64,000 nt of DNA from positions 248,001-312,000 of the forward strand of contig NZ_CP087585.1 of assembly GCF_022200785.1 (NCBI RefSeq), in the 5' to 3' direction. The notes beneath the pieces were generated by a model. It was not told the DNA's origin. It did no database searches and saw only the letters and a program-made list of their open reading frames with translations. Both the position numbers and the translations under genes were made by a program. The DNA comes from Pedobacter mucosus (lineage in GTDB: Bacteria; Bacteroidota; Bacteroidia; Sphingobacteriales; Sphingobacteriaceae). Of this stretch, positions 53,885 through 62,660 are shown piece after piece (position 1 is the stretch's first letter; every line of letters begins with the position of its first letter).

Positions 53885-55708
53885 TTAAAAATTATTAGAG
53901 ATGTTATCTGCAGAAATGATATATAAGGCCATTGCTTTAGACCAGTGAATTTTACCTTTCGAAAATTTTTTAATAAGGTTGTTTGTTTTTTTATTCTCTA
54001 TTTTATGTAAGCGAGTATCTAGGTAGGAATTTTTTTGTAACCAAATTTGAAAAGGGAAAGTAAATCCCATTTTTGGTCTATTCCAAATTTCTTTTGGCAA
54101 AACATGTTCAAAAGCATCTACAAGCAAAGATTTTGGCTTAGTGGTTTCAAATCGTATTTTACTTGGAATGTTTTTTAGTAGTTTCACTAAATCCTGATCT
54201 AAATACGGTACCCTAACCTCAACACCATGATGCATACTCATTACATCAGTATCTTTTAACAGCTGATTTTGCATATACAAATTGTATTCTAGCCAACTTG
54301 CCTCTTCTTGTGGACTTAAACCGTCGGGTACTTTTGACAAATTAATTGTGGATAGAACGGCATTGATTTTTTTTACGGATAAATTTAAAAGTTCAGAGAT
54401 CTCAATAGGGGTGAAGATTCCACGCAAAAAAAGATATTTACCTGTGGTGTTTTTATAGCTTAGATAGTATGCCCTTTTGAAGATAGGTATCTCAAAAATG
54501 GAAACTTTTTTTAAAATTGGTTCTGGTATTTTCTCTAGCAGTTTTACAAGAGGCATTCTTTTAAAAGATGGATATCCTCCAAATAATTCATCAGCACCCA
54601 CACCTGATAACACAGCTTTTAAGCCTTTTTCTTTGGCGAAATAGTTTACAAACCAGGAATTTATGCCATCCATTGTAGGTTGGTCCATTGATGCCAATGC
54701 TTCTGGGAAATGTTGGTCGAAAAATGATTTTGTGATTGTAAAATCTGAGTGGTTGGCTTTTACTTTTTCAATAATTAAATCCTGATAGGGTTTCTCAGAG
54801 AATTTATTTTCCTCAAAGTTTATAGACAATGTATTTAAGCCGTTTTCAATGCCTTTTTCTTTTTGTATCTCTGAAGCTAACAGCGTAAGTATACTGCTAT
54901 CAATGCCTCCACTTAAGAAAACGCCTATTGGCGCATCAGATAATAAGTGGCTTTTTACAGCAGTATTCAATGCAGAAAAGACTTGTTTAGTAGCGGCAAT
55001 TTTGTCTTTAATAGGTAGCGCTATTTCATCACTTATATAAGTGTCAATCGAAAAAGATTGCTGAATATGATGCCATTTTAAATAATGCCCTTTGGGTAAC
55101 ATACTTACATTAGCAAGCGTCGTTAATGGCTCTGGAATATGACCAAATGCTAGAAAGTAGATCTTCCAATCTTCATTTTCTTCGAAAGATATGTCTGTTT
55201 TTTTAAAGGCTTTTACCTCTGAGGAAAAAATTAGTTGCTTTTGTATTGCACTATAATATAAAGGCTTAATACCTGAACGATCTCGAACTAAATAAGTAGA
55301 TTCACTTTTTTTATCATAGAGGGCGAAAGCAAACATACCCTTAATTTTATTAAAACTTTTAATGTCCCATGCAGCGTAGGCTGCAAGAATCACTTCTGTA
55401 TCACTTTTTGTTTTGAAAATAAAGCCTAGTTTTTCGAGCTCAATTTTTAATTCAAGGTAATTATAAATTTCTCCATTAAAGGTAATTACTAAATCATCCC
55501 TTTCATAAAACATAGGCTGATGACCAGCGGGAGAGGTATCAATTAACGCAAGTCTGCGGTGCCCAAATACTATTTTTTCAACGTCATTTATATAAAACCC
55601 TTCATCATCGGGACCACCATGTTTCATCACTTCACACATGGATTTCACGTTAATAGTAAGCCGTGATATGCTTTCATTTAGGTTTATCATTCCGGCGATG
55701 CGGCACAT
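53885..55708 (-). CDS. asnB: Glutamine-dependent asparagine synthase (asparagine synthetase B type)
   Basis: The start at 55708 (CRIAGMINLNE) is chosen because glutamine amidotransferases of this class need the Cys next to the initiator Met as nucleophile; a Met 14 codons upstream would mask it. About 607 residues. Glutaminase domain 1-200 with MKHGGPDDEGFY, GHRRLALIDTSPAGHQPM, NGEIYN and a KSDTEVIL loop; synthetase domain with the pyrophosphate loop FLSGGIDSS. Such enzymes in polysaccharide loci are often proposed to amidate uronic acids rather than make free asparagine; that is inference. It follows the UpxY gene after 229 bp. Confidence 0.92.
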   Translation of the reverse strand: MCRIAGMINLNESISRLTINVKSMCEVMKHGGPDDEGFYINDVEKIVFGHRRLALIDTSPAGHQPMFYERDDLVITFNGEIYNYLELKIELEKLGFIFKTKSDTEVILAAYAAWDIKSFNKIKGMFAFALYDKKSESTYLVRDRSGIKPLYYSAIQKQLIFSSEVKAFKKTDISFEENEDWKIYFLAFGHIPEPLTTLANVSMLPKGHYLKWHHIQQSFSIDTYISDEIALPIKDKIAATKQVFSALNTAVKSHLLSDAPIGVFLSGGIDSSILTLLASEIQKEKGIENGLNTLSINFEENKFSEKPYQDLIIEKVKANHSDFTITKSFFDQHFPEALASMDQPTMDGINSWFVNYFAKEKGLKAVLSGVGADELFGGYPSFKRMPLVKLLEKIPEPILKKVSIFEIPIFKRAYYLSYKNTTGKYLFLRGIFTPIEISELLNLSVKKINAVLSTINLSKVPDGLSPQEEASWLEYNLYMQNQLLKDTDVMSMHHGVEVRVPYLDQDLVKLLKNIPSKIRFETTKPKSLLVDAFEHVLPKEIWNRPKMGFTFPFQIWLQKNSYLDTRLHKIENKKTNNLIKKFSKGKIHWSKAMALYIISADNISNNF

Positions 55709-55937
55709 AATATTGTTCGTTTTTTTTGGGATGTGAATGGGGCTGGACACAGCTTCGCCCCTTCAGTCACATTTTCTTTAAAAAAATATGACCGTTTAAT
55801 ATTTGTAGCGAGTTTAATCTGCACTAAACTCTTATATATTTTTACCCGGAGACTTTTGTTTCTATATGAAAAAGAAATAAAGCCTGCCGACTAAGAGGAT
55901 GCAATATTATTTTTGTAAACCTAAGTTTAATATAAAA

Positions 55938-56447
55938 TCAAACTCCAAAAGGTTCTACAAATGCGATAGAGGTATTAATGTTTATTGCAAAACCCATATT
56001 TTGTAACCTTAAAATAATCCTTGTTTTATTTTGTACTGAAACCAATTCAGCTATTATTCCTTTAAATGGCCCAGCTTTAATTAACACTTTTTCACCTGGT
56101 TTTATATCAAAGTCAAATACCTCTAAATCTGCTTCTGTGGCGAGCAACAACCTCAAATCGTGTATTTGCTTTTCCGGAATTGAAGCAATCTGACCCGAGA
56201 AATAAATAAATCTTGAAATGCCGTTGGTCATTAAAACCTCTGCATATTCCCTTGAGGAAATATACACAAACAGGTAAGATTTAATTAGTGCTTCCTCTAC
56301 AATTTTCTTTCTATCACTCCATTGTTTCAATACTTTCTTTAACGGAATATAGGTCGTAATATTTTTTCTATTTAGCTCTTCGTGAGCTTTTTTTTCAGCC
56401 CTCGACCTCGTATAAACCGGATACCATTTGTAGCTGTGATCAATCAT
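55938..56447 (-). CDS. UpxY-family transcription antiterminator (NusG-like)
   Basis: A 169-residue NusG paralogue: NGN domain about 7-105 (KWYPVYTRSRAEKKAHEELN, RKKIVEEALIKSYLFVYISS) and a KOW domain about 115-165 (KPGEKVLIKAGPFKGIIAEL). UpxY proteins prevent early termination in the long surface-polysaccharide operon that encodes them. A 34-kb transcript with very short gene gaps would need this. The gene lies third, after wza and wzc, whereas in Bacteroides loci it is usually first. Confidence 0.9.
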   Translation of the reverse strand: MIDHSYKWYPVYTRSRAEKKAHEELNRKNITTYIPLKKVLKQWSDRKKIVEEALIKSYLFVYISSREYAEVLMTNGISRFIYFSGQIASIPEKQIHDLRLLLATEADLEVFDFDIKPGEKVLIKAGPFKGIIAELVSVQNKTRIILRLQNMGFAININTSIAFVEPFGV

Positions 56448-56493
56448 TATTAGCTGTCCTCTTTAATAATAACTTAAATTTATCTGTTTCAAT

Positions 56494-58893
56494 TTATTTT
56501 TTCTTCCAAAACATCCACCACTTTCTATTTTCATCTTCATAATACCCTGATCCTGAATATCCAGAATAATCGGAATAGTAATAAGTGCTATTACCACCGC
56601 CTCTGGAATAATCAGTTGTGTAATAGTTCGAATATAAGGCGTCATCACCAAAGGCATTTAAAATAATAGCTAAATTGCTGAGGCCATACTCTCTTGAAAT
56701 GCGTTCGGGAATAGCTGCGGCTCTGTATTGAGATACACCCGAACGGATTACAAATAAGTTAATGTCGGCAGTCCGAATGAGTGGAATTGCATCCGATACC
56801 AAACCTACAGGCGCCGTATCAATAAGTACATAATCATATTCCACTTCCAGTTTCTTCAATAAATCTTTCATTGCCTGGGTATGCAATAACTCTGAAGGAT
56901 TTGGCGGAACTGGACCGGATGGTATAAAATCGAGGTGATGAACATCATCATGCTGAATTACACTTTCAGCAGTGGTTTGTCCGGAAAGGATCGTGCTAAG
57001 CCCGGTTCTGTTATCATTGCCAAAGGCTTTATGCAGTTTTGATTTCCGTAAATCAGCAGCAATAAGAATTACTTTTTTTTCTATTAAAGCCAATGTACTT
57101 GCCAGGTTTACCGTAACAAAAGATTTGCCTTCTCCTGAAATCTCTGAGGTGATACAAATCACTTTACTTTCTTTATGGCTAGCCAGAAAGCTAAGGTTAG
57201 TGCGCACCGAACGAACGGATTCTGCAAATACCGATTTTGGCCTGGCGAGTGATAGCGCCTGCCTACTATCTTGATCAATAAAATCCGGGAATTTCCGAAT
57301 TACACCAATAATTGGTGTATTTGTTAAGCCTTCAACAGTTTCTTTATCATAGATATACGGGTTTAAAAATCGAACCAAAAGGATTAACCCGAAGCCCGCT
57401 GCAAAACCAAACATAATAGCGGTGCTGTAAATTTTACTATCATTAGGAGAAATTGCAAAATAAGATGGGTAGGCCGGATTAACAATTGATGCACCTGGTA
57501 CAATAGCTGCAGCATTCATTTCAGCCTCTAATTTCTTTTCTGATAGGTAAGACCTAACCTTATTATTTACTTCAAAATTCGTTTGTAATTTAACAAAACT
57601 TTGCTCCTTAATGGGTATAGTGCTAATGTTTTGATTTACGCCTGATATCTGCCCATCTATATATCTAATTGCTTGTTGGTTATTTTCCAACATGCTTTTG
57701 ATATTTCCCCTAATACTGCTTTTTACATTTGAAATTTGTTGTTCAACCTGCTTTACGGGCTGTGAATCAGTAGTAAATTGATTCAACTTCAGCTCTCTGT
57801 TTGCGAGTAAGGTATTTAATTGAGTAACTAAAGCACTAAGTCCGCCGGTGATTTCACCTTCCAGATCGAGGCCAATTTCAACCTTCGATCGATTATTGGT
57901 TATTTGCTCTTCTAATTGTTTTATACCAAGTTGTTTAATGTTTAAATTTATTTTCTGCTTCTCAAAATCTGCCAGCTTTCCAACTGTCATAGAAGTAGAA
58001 GAATTCATATCAACAATTTTATTTTGTGCTTTAAAATTAGCAAGAGTACTGCCCGATTTCCCGGCTTCACTATCAATAAAACCCAACTGATTGTCGATAA
58101 AATCTACAGTTTGTTTTGCTGATCTTCTTCTTTGAATGATATCGTATTTAGCATACTCCTTCATAATCGCATTAAGAATGTCTGCAGCAAAAACGGGGTT
58201 TGCATCTGTTTGACTTAAACTCATCACGTTTGTAAAACGAGCAGCTTCTCCTATATTTAAGCCACCCATTACCCGGCCTACAAAATCGTCTATAGTATTA
58301 AATTTGAATTGGTAGGTGCTGCTAATCGGTAGTTTATCATTTACTCGAAATTGCATATTACCTAGGCTTATCAGTTGCCCATATTTATAAGTGCCTTTAT
58401 TTTTTTCATCATCCGTGGTATTGATTTGAAATTCGCGGCTATTTACCGCTTTTATTTCATACAAAGAGCGACTAAAATTGGTGCTATCCTGCTTAATAAC
58501 TTCAATAATGAAAGGTATGTTGGGGTAAAGATCTGTTGTCCTAATGCGCCCTTTTAAGTAATAACTTATTCTATATTCTAAAGTCTTAATGGCATTTGCA
58601 ATAACTTCATTGCTGCGGATCGTAAAACTCTCCGCCTGTATTTTATCGGTGTAATTAAAATTTTGCGATGGAATCTGTACACCAGTACTTACACTGGGGC
58701 TGCTATCTTCCAATTTAAGTGATGCACTTGTTTGATATATTGATGGCGTATACCATAGATACATCCAGGCAATGCATAAGGCAATGGTTACGGTTGCAGC
58801 TATCCAATACCAGCGACTTAAAAATACCCTGAATATTTTATAGAAATCAATACTCTGGCTTACTGCTTTTTTTTCGTGCAAGGATTCAGTCAA
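56494..58893 (-). CDS. wzc: Polysaccharide co-polymerase and BY-type tyrosine autokinase
   Basis: A 799-residue Wzc. Two membrane segments bracket a large periplasmic coiled-coil region (about 50-500). The cytoplasmic kinase has Walker A SGEGKSFVTVN, Walker A' ILIAADLRKSKLHKAFG, and Walker B YVLIDTAPVGLVSD. A C-terminal Tyr cluster (YYTTDYSRGGGNSTYYYSDY and beyond) is the autophosphorylation site. Wzc controls polymer length and export with Wza. It lies 131 bp after wza and before the antiterminator, both on the minus strand. Confidence 0.93.
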   Translation of the reverse strand: MTESLHEKKAVSQSIDFYKIFRVFLSRWYWIAATVTIALCIAWMYLWYTPSIYQTSASLKLEDSSPSVSTGVQIPSQNFNYTDKIQAESFTIRSNEVIANAIKTLEYRISYYLKGRIRTTDLYPNIPFIIEVIKQDSTNFSRSLYEIKAVNSREFQINTTDDEKNKGTYKYGQLISLGNMQFRVNDKLPISSTYQFKFNTIDDFVGRVMGGLNIGEAARFTNVMSLSQTDANPVFAADILNAIMKEYAKYDIIQRRRSAKQTVDFIDNQLGFIDSEAGKSGSTLANFKAQNKIVDMNSSTSMTVGKLADFEKQKINLNIKQLGIKQLEEQITNNRSKVEIGLDLEGEITGGLSALVTQLNTLLANRELKLNQFTTDSQPVKQVEQQISNVKSSIRGNIKSMLENNQQAIRYIDGQISGVNQNISTIPIKEQSFVKLQTNFEVNNKVRSYLSEKKLEAEMNAAAIVPGASIVNPAYPSYFAISPNDSKIYSTAIMFGFAAGFGLILLVRFLNPYIYDKETVEGLTNTPIIGVIRKFPDFIDQDSRQALSLARPKSVFAESVRSVRTNLSFLASHKESKVICITSEISGEGKSFVTVNLASTLALIEKKVILIAADLRKSKLHKAFGNDNRTGLSTILSGQTTAESVIQHDDVHHLDFIPSGPVPPNPSELLHTQAMKDLLKKLEVEYDYVLIDTAPVGLVSDAIPLIRTADINLFVIRSGVSQYRAAAIPERISREYGLSNLAIILNAFGDDALYSNYYTTDYSRGGGNSTYYYSDYSGYSGSGYYEDENRKWWMFWKKK

Positions 58894-59024
58894 TTTTTTT
58901 TCGCTTAATTATATGTTATTTTCCAGTTACCAATCTGTCAATATCTGCCCCACCAAAAATTCCAATTGAGCTTAATATTTTTAGTAATAAAAATACTTAG
59001 CTTCTACTATTATCCTTTATAAAC

Positions 59025-59837
59025 TTATCTCGTTACTGTAAAAATAAGCACAGCTAAGTTTACTGCAACTAATAAGGGCTGGATAATATTATTAAAGCTT
59101 TGTAGTTTTTCACTTAATGCGGTTCCTTTTGTTTGCTGCAATACGATGATGTCTTCATTTTGAAGAATCAATTTTTTGCTTGCTAAACTATTAATGTCAT
59201 TTAAATTAACGTATATAATTTCGGGATGTGCACGATCGCCACGAATAATTTTTAAAGTTTTTGGATCGGCATTTTTTGTAATTCCCCCAGCTTCACCAAT
59301 AATGTCAATTAAACTTACATTATCTCTTTCCAATAAGAAATTACCTTGTTTACTAAACTCACCCAATAAGGTAACTTTAAGGTTTACAATGGTTAGTTCG
59401 ATAATTGGATCTTTAAGCAGTTTCTTCTTATAAAGATCTTGGATTTTAAAGGCGGCTTCGCGTCTGGTTAAGCCCGAAACTTCAACCTTGCCTATAGCCG
59501 GCAGGTTAATGTTGCCATCCATTTCTACGGGATAAGAAAGAACATTATTTCCAGACCCATTAGACGAAGTAACGGCATAAGACTGACCATTTAGATTGGT
59601 ACTTCCAGTAGCTCCAAACTCTGGGTTTTGAACATTACGAATAGCCAATTGATCATTAGGTTTTATTTTATAATAAGCATCACTAATTCCTTGATCATTT
59701 ACAACATAAACCTGCTTAATGGTATCAGTAACACTATCTGAAGGGGCATTAAATAACGCGTGTTCTTTGCGTATGGAACAAGAGGATAATAGAAATAAAG
59801 TAAAGCAAAGACAAAGCACACATCTAAAATACAACAT
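59025..59837 (-). CDS. wza: Polysaccharide export outer-membrane lipoprotein (Wza/SLBB family)
   Basis: A 270-residue lipoprotein with lipobox LSSC (about residue 20). The Poly_export domain begins at about 55 (YKIKPNDQLAIRNVQNPEFG), followed by an SLBB domain (about 150-240, VTLLGEFSKQGNFLLERDNV) and a C-terminal membrane-like helix (LLVAVNLAVLIFTVT). It forms the outer-membrane exit for the polymer. It is the first gene of the locus, 26 bp from a strong promoter at 59864-59895. Confidence 0.92.
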   Translation of the reverse strand: MLYFRCVLCLCFTLFLLSSCSIRKEHALFNAPSDSVTDTIKQVYVVNDQGISDAYYKIKPNDQLAIRNVQNPEFGATGSTNLNGQSYAVTSSNGSGNNVLSYPVEMDGNINLPAIGKVEVSGLTRREAAFKIQDLYKKKLLKDPIIELTIVNLKVTLLGEFSKQGNFLLERDNVSLIDIIGEAGGITKNADPKTLKIIRGDRAHPEIIYVNLNDINSLASKKLILQNEDIIVLQQTKGTALSEKLQSFNNIIQPLLVAVNLAVLIFTVTR

Positions 59838-59863
59838 ATTGGGACATTCATATTTTTAAGATC

Positions 59864-59895
59864 CAAAAATACTTTTAAATAATGAAGATTACAAA
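59864..59895 (-). promoter_or_regulatory. Bacteroidota-type promoter of the polysaccharide operon
   Basis: On the minus strand TTTG (59895-59892), exactly 20 nt, then TATTTTTG (59871-59864). This matches the Bacteroidota consensus TTTG-N20-TAnnTTTG. The -7 element ends 26 bp before the wza ATG, giving a short leader. Confidence 0.8.
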
Positions 59896-60291
59896 GAATG
59901 AATGGTCTAAACCACTATGTCGACGAGTTAAAAGTATTAATACTTCTAACCTAAAATTTTAAGTCTTCAATATTCACATTAAATTGAATCGCATACTAAT
60001 AGTAAAAAGACCATTAAACTTTCATAATTATACAATGCTTGGTAGTGTTATTTTAAAAATACCATAATCGATTTATTCTTTAAACAAATTCAAGATTTAA
60101 ATTCTTAATGTCAATAGAGCCGATTAGAGCATAGAGAAGGAGGATTAAGGCACTCTTCTAGCATTGTAATGTCAGCATTGAAGCAATATGGATATAAAAA
60201 ACTTATTAAACTATTAAAGAAATAGGAACATTATAACTATTTTTTGGATTAGTGATGGTCCGTTAATGACTTCATTAAATCTAAGTCTTAT

Positions 60292-60313
60292 GTTGATGAC
60301 ATATATCATCAAC
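60292..60313. promoter_or_regulatory. Candidate operator: GTTGATGA-CATATA-TCATCAAC
   Basis: Perfect 8-bp inverted repeat with a 6-nt spacer, centred about 130 bp before the first small gene. The core TTGATGACATATATCA recurs exactly at 61799-61814, 107 bp before the third small gene, which points to a shared regulator. Confidence 0.6.
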
Positions 60314-60432
60314 TCTTTAGGAAGGCGTAAATATTCCTGTAAAGGGTTTCATAATAATAAATAATTAAATGATTTTGGTCTGCGTTCGTATTATTAATTA
60401 TACGATTTTCTTATTTATTGTAAAACCTATTC

Positions 60433-60825
60433 ATGAAGCTGCTCTGCATTTTTAGTTTTTTTTGCTGTTTATTTTTTATTAATGTTGAATGTTATAGTCA
60501 AAAAGGGTGCCTTGTTGGCGGTGCAAGTGGTAATATCTATCCAAATTTTGATGAGGAGGGAATCATCTCGGGAACGCAGTATTATTTTAATAATGGACAG
60601 ATACCTACTACAGCGCCTAGTTGTCCAAGAGCTAAACTAGGCACTGCCACTGGAAGAACATGTAAGTTCTCTATTTTAGGAACATCCTATCCGGAATATA
60701 ACTACATTTTATTAACATCGCCGTCAGGTTGCCCTATTGATGATTATACATGGCTTTTAATATTACCAGTTAGTTTGCTAAGCATTTACCATTTATGCGA
60801 TAAAAACAATGCAAGTGTAAGCTAA
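60433..60825 (+). CDS. Small secreted protein with exosortase-type C-terminal sorting signal (member 1)
   Basis: A 130-residue protein with a signal peptide to about residue 22. The mature part starts with KGC and has further Cys at 64, 77 and 100. The C-terminus is CPIDDY (100-105), a hydrophobic segment (106-121) and a short tail with one Lys and one Asp. This is the layout of PEP-CTERM-like signals: short motif, membrane helix, tail at the inner face. It belongs to a five-gene family in a row (60433-64000). No known domain is seen. I infer a substrate of the exosortase at 26173. Confidence 0.75.
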   Translation: MKLLCIFSFFCCLFFINVECYSQKGCLVGGASGNIYPNFDEEGIISGTQYYFNNGQIPTTAPSCPRAKLGTATGRTCKFSILGTSYPEYNYILLTSPSGCPIDDYTWLLILPVSLLSIYHLCDKNNASVS

Positions 60826-60954
60826 GTATTTCAGTGCTATTTATTTAATGTCTTGTTAGGAAGTTCATTATAAAATAAATTGCTTATTAAGCAAAGCTAA
60901 ATGCTAATGTGTACATATCTAAAGCTATATCATTGTATGATTAAATAGATTTGA

Positions 60955-60985
60955 TTGTGTTTAAACAACTACATTACTATTTTTG
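60955..60985 (+). promoter_or_regulatory. Promoter of small secreted gene 2
   Basis: TTG (60955-60957), 20 nt, TATTTTTG (60978-60985): the same -7 element and spacing as the wza promoter. It ends 25 bp before the ATG at 61011. Confidence 0.7.
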
Positions 60986-61010
60986 ATAAGAAATCATCCC
61001 ATTCTTATTC

Positions 61011-61406
61011 ATGAAAGTTTTAATACCGCTAAGCTTCCTTCTATGCTTTTTTCCGATGTTATTAATGGCACAACTTACAGGCTGTTATAGTGTAACCGGA
61101 ACTGGGGGCCTTGGAAGATTTTATTATCGTCAAATATCAGGCAATAACTATAATGCATCTACCTATGCTACATCAGGATTAATAAGAGGATGTAATTCTT
61201 TTACAAGTATTTCAGTTTCTTCTACGCCTTGTCAAGTTAATAGTACAAGTTATTCTTATACATTTATCGCTATTGCAGATGTCCCTGTAACGTGCTTACC
61301 TTTAGATGATTATATTTTTTTATTGATTTTGCCCATAATATTATTCGCAACACGATGTATAAGAAAAAAGAATATTAGCTTAACGGTTATTATTCCCTCA
61401 TCATGA
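61011..61406 (+). CDS. Small secreted protein with exosortase-type C-terminal sorting signal (member 2)
   Basis: A 131-residue protein: signal peptide ending LLMAQ (about 21), then TGC as in member 1, with Ser/Thr/Tyr-rich middle and Cys at 61, 74 and 95. The C-terminus is CLPLDDY (95-101), a membrane segment (102-116) and a basic IRKK tail plus 11 more residues. The overall sequence is not alignable with member 1 apart from the two ends, which suggests strong diversification with a conserved sorting tag. Confidence 0.75.
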   Translation: MKVLIPLSFLLCFFPMLLMAQLTGCYSVTGTGGLGRFYYRQISGNNYNASTYATSGLIRGCNSFTSISVSSTPCQVNSTSYSYTFIAIADVPVTCLPLDDYIFLLILPIILFATRCIRKKNISLTVIIPSS

Positions 61407-61798
61407 CTATTTAAGTATTATAGTCTATTTCCTTGATAGCAGTGCACTAGATGATTGATAATAATTTAGATTTTAACTTTAGTCGAGGCTAGCGACAGTG
61501 CAGAACCCTTATTGCAAAGGCTATGGATTTGCTTCTTAAAAGGTAGATTAACACAATGGGCAAACGACATCCTTCGCAATAATCATCGGAGGTATAAAAT
61601 CTCTTATTTAGCCGTCTTAGACATTAACCCTCGTTTATTGACGCATCAAGCCGTTAATAATAATTTAGATTTCAAGTTCCTCGCTAGTTTTGGTATCCCA
61701 ACCATGTGAAGTAGTAATCAAAGCTTCTAGTATTTCGTAAATCATAAACCTCGTTTATCTGGCTAATATCTTACTATGTTAAATCACGTTTCTAATAT

Positions 61799-61814
61799 TG
61801 ATGACATATATCAC
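61799..61814. promoter_or_regulatory. Second copy of the TTGATGACATATATCA element
   Basis: Sixteen bases identical to the core of 60292-60313; here the right arm is incomplete. It is placed similarly (107 bp before the ATG, versus 119 bp for the first copy). Confidence 0.5.
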
Positions 61815-61878
61815 CGTTATTAACAGAAAAGAATACTTGTTACTCCTAATTGGTGTGTGATTTTAAAAAATGATCAAC

Positions 61879-61911
61879 TTTGATAAAAATGTATTACTAA
61901 TAGTACATTTT
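61879..61911 (+). promoter_or_regulatory. Weak promoter of small secreted gene 3
   Basis: TTTG (61879-61882), 21 nt, TACATTTT (61904-61911), which differs from the -7 consensus at the last base. It ends 10 bp before the ATG at 61922, unusually close. Confidence 0.4.
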
Positions 61912-61921
61912 TAACGCCCCT

Positions 61922-62479
61922 ATGTTTAAGTTCTTTTTATTGTTTTTTTTGATGCTAACTTTTAGTAATCAGTGCCTACCTCAAACTCAGGGATCTGGAT
62001 GTTTAGTCGAAGAATTTATTTATACTACTTATTTAGGTAATGCAAATGTTGACGGTTCACAAAAACGAATATATTCAGATAACGTAAATTCAAGGTTAGC
62101 AATTAATTATACCAATAATGCTAATGAAAACAAACCAAATTATAAATGCGGTCCTTGGGTAAATGAATATGATCAAGGCAATTATTATGACTCTACTATT
62201 CCACCAAATGGTGCCAACGTAATAATTCCTGCTGAGCATGATATTAAGCTGAGAGACACAAATTATGGAGGTTGTGTTAAAGCACCTACCCTTAATGCTA
62301 CACACACTGGCGGTTATGGTTTATATATAATGTCGTATCAAAATAATTTACCAAAATACTGTTTAAGCGTACCTGCTAACATGCCAATTGATGACTATTT
62401 TTTGCCTTTTCTTTTGTTTGCGAGTTTCTATGGATTTAACGCGATACGTAAAACAAGTTTGATTTCGGAACTTGCATAA
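61922..62479 (+). CDS. Small secreted protein with exosortase-type C-terminal sorting signal (member 3)
   Basis: A 185-residue protein, the longest of the family. Signal peptide to about residue 20, then GSGC near residue 27, with Tyr/Asn-rich middle and Cys at 75, 117 and 147. The tail is MPIDDY (154-159), a membrane segment (160-174) and IRKTSLISELA. Here the Cys is 8 residues before the Pro, not next to it. The N-terminal GC and C-terminal P-I-D-D-Y link it to members 1 and 2. Confidence 0.75.
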   Translation: MFKFFLLFFLMLTFSNQCLPQTQGSGCLVEEFIYTTYLGNANVDGSQKRIYSDNVNSRLAINYTNNANENKPNYKCGPWVNEYDQGNYYDSTIPPNGANVIIPAEHDIKLRDTNYGGCVKAPTLNATHTGGYGLYIMSYQNNLPKYCLSVPANMPIDDYFLPFLLFASFYGFNAIRKTSLISELA

Positions 62480-62635
62480 GTTAAAATATTATTATAATCC
62501 TTCTAAATAGAGCTTACCCTAGAGCCTCAATTATCCAATTATTAGCATGTATCTTATTATAAAGTGTATTGTTGATATGCTTACTTTTGTAAATTCTTGA
62601 ACAAAATGAACGTAGTTATACGCAGAGCAATGATG

Positions 62636-62643
62636 TAATTTTG
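62636..62643 (+). promoter_or_regulatory. -7 element before small secreted gene 4
   Basis: TAATTTTG matches TAnnTTTG, 17 bp before the ATG at 62661; 20 nt upstream is TAG, one base off TTG. It sits inside an imperfect inverted repeat TGATGTAATT-TTG-AATTATATCA (62631-62653), which could be an operator over the promoter. Confidence 0.5.
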
Positions 62644-62660
62644 AATTATATCATTTCCCT

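Larger units (their letters stand above)
59838..60432. other. 595-bp divergent intergenic region
   Basis: Lies between wza and the first small secreted-protein gene. It holds the wza promoter at one end and a perfect 8-bp inverted repeat (60292-60313) toward the other; the middle has no supported gene. It probably controls both transcription units. Confidence 0.6.
61407..61921 (+). other. 515-bp gap between small genes 2 and 3
   Basis: No supported gene. A 16-bp direct repeat ATAATAATTTAGATTT occurs at 61458-61473 and 61657-61672, enclosing 183 bp. A 65-codon frame at 61512-61709 has no protein-like motifs. The operator-like core at 61799-61814 and the promoter of the next gene lie at the downstream end. 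Confidence 0.5.

Noticed and set aside
55709..55750. Upstream Met for asparagine synthase
   Set aside because: It would place 14 residues before the catalytic Cys, which must be N-terminal after Met removal.
61512..61709. A 65-codon frame between tagged genes 2 and 3
   Set aside because: No signal peptide, no sorting motif, no recognisable domain; lies between direct repeats. Kept only as part of the gap description.
60433..62479. Type IX secretion C-terminal domain on the small secreted proteins
   Set aside because: The tails are a motif, one membrane helix and a short tail, not the beta-sandwich or GxxxxxxV/K-rich end of type IX cargo, despite porV being in the window.
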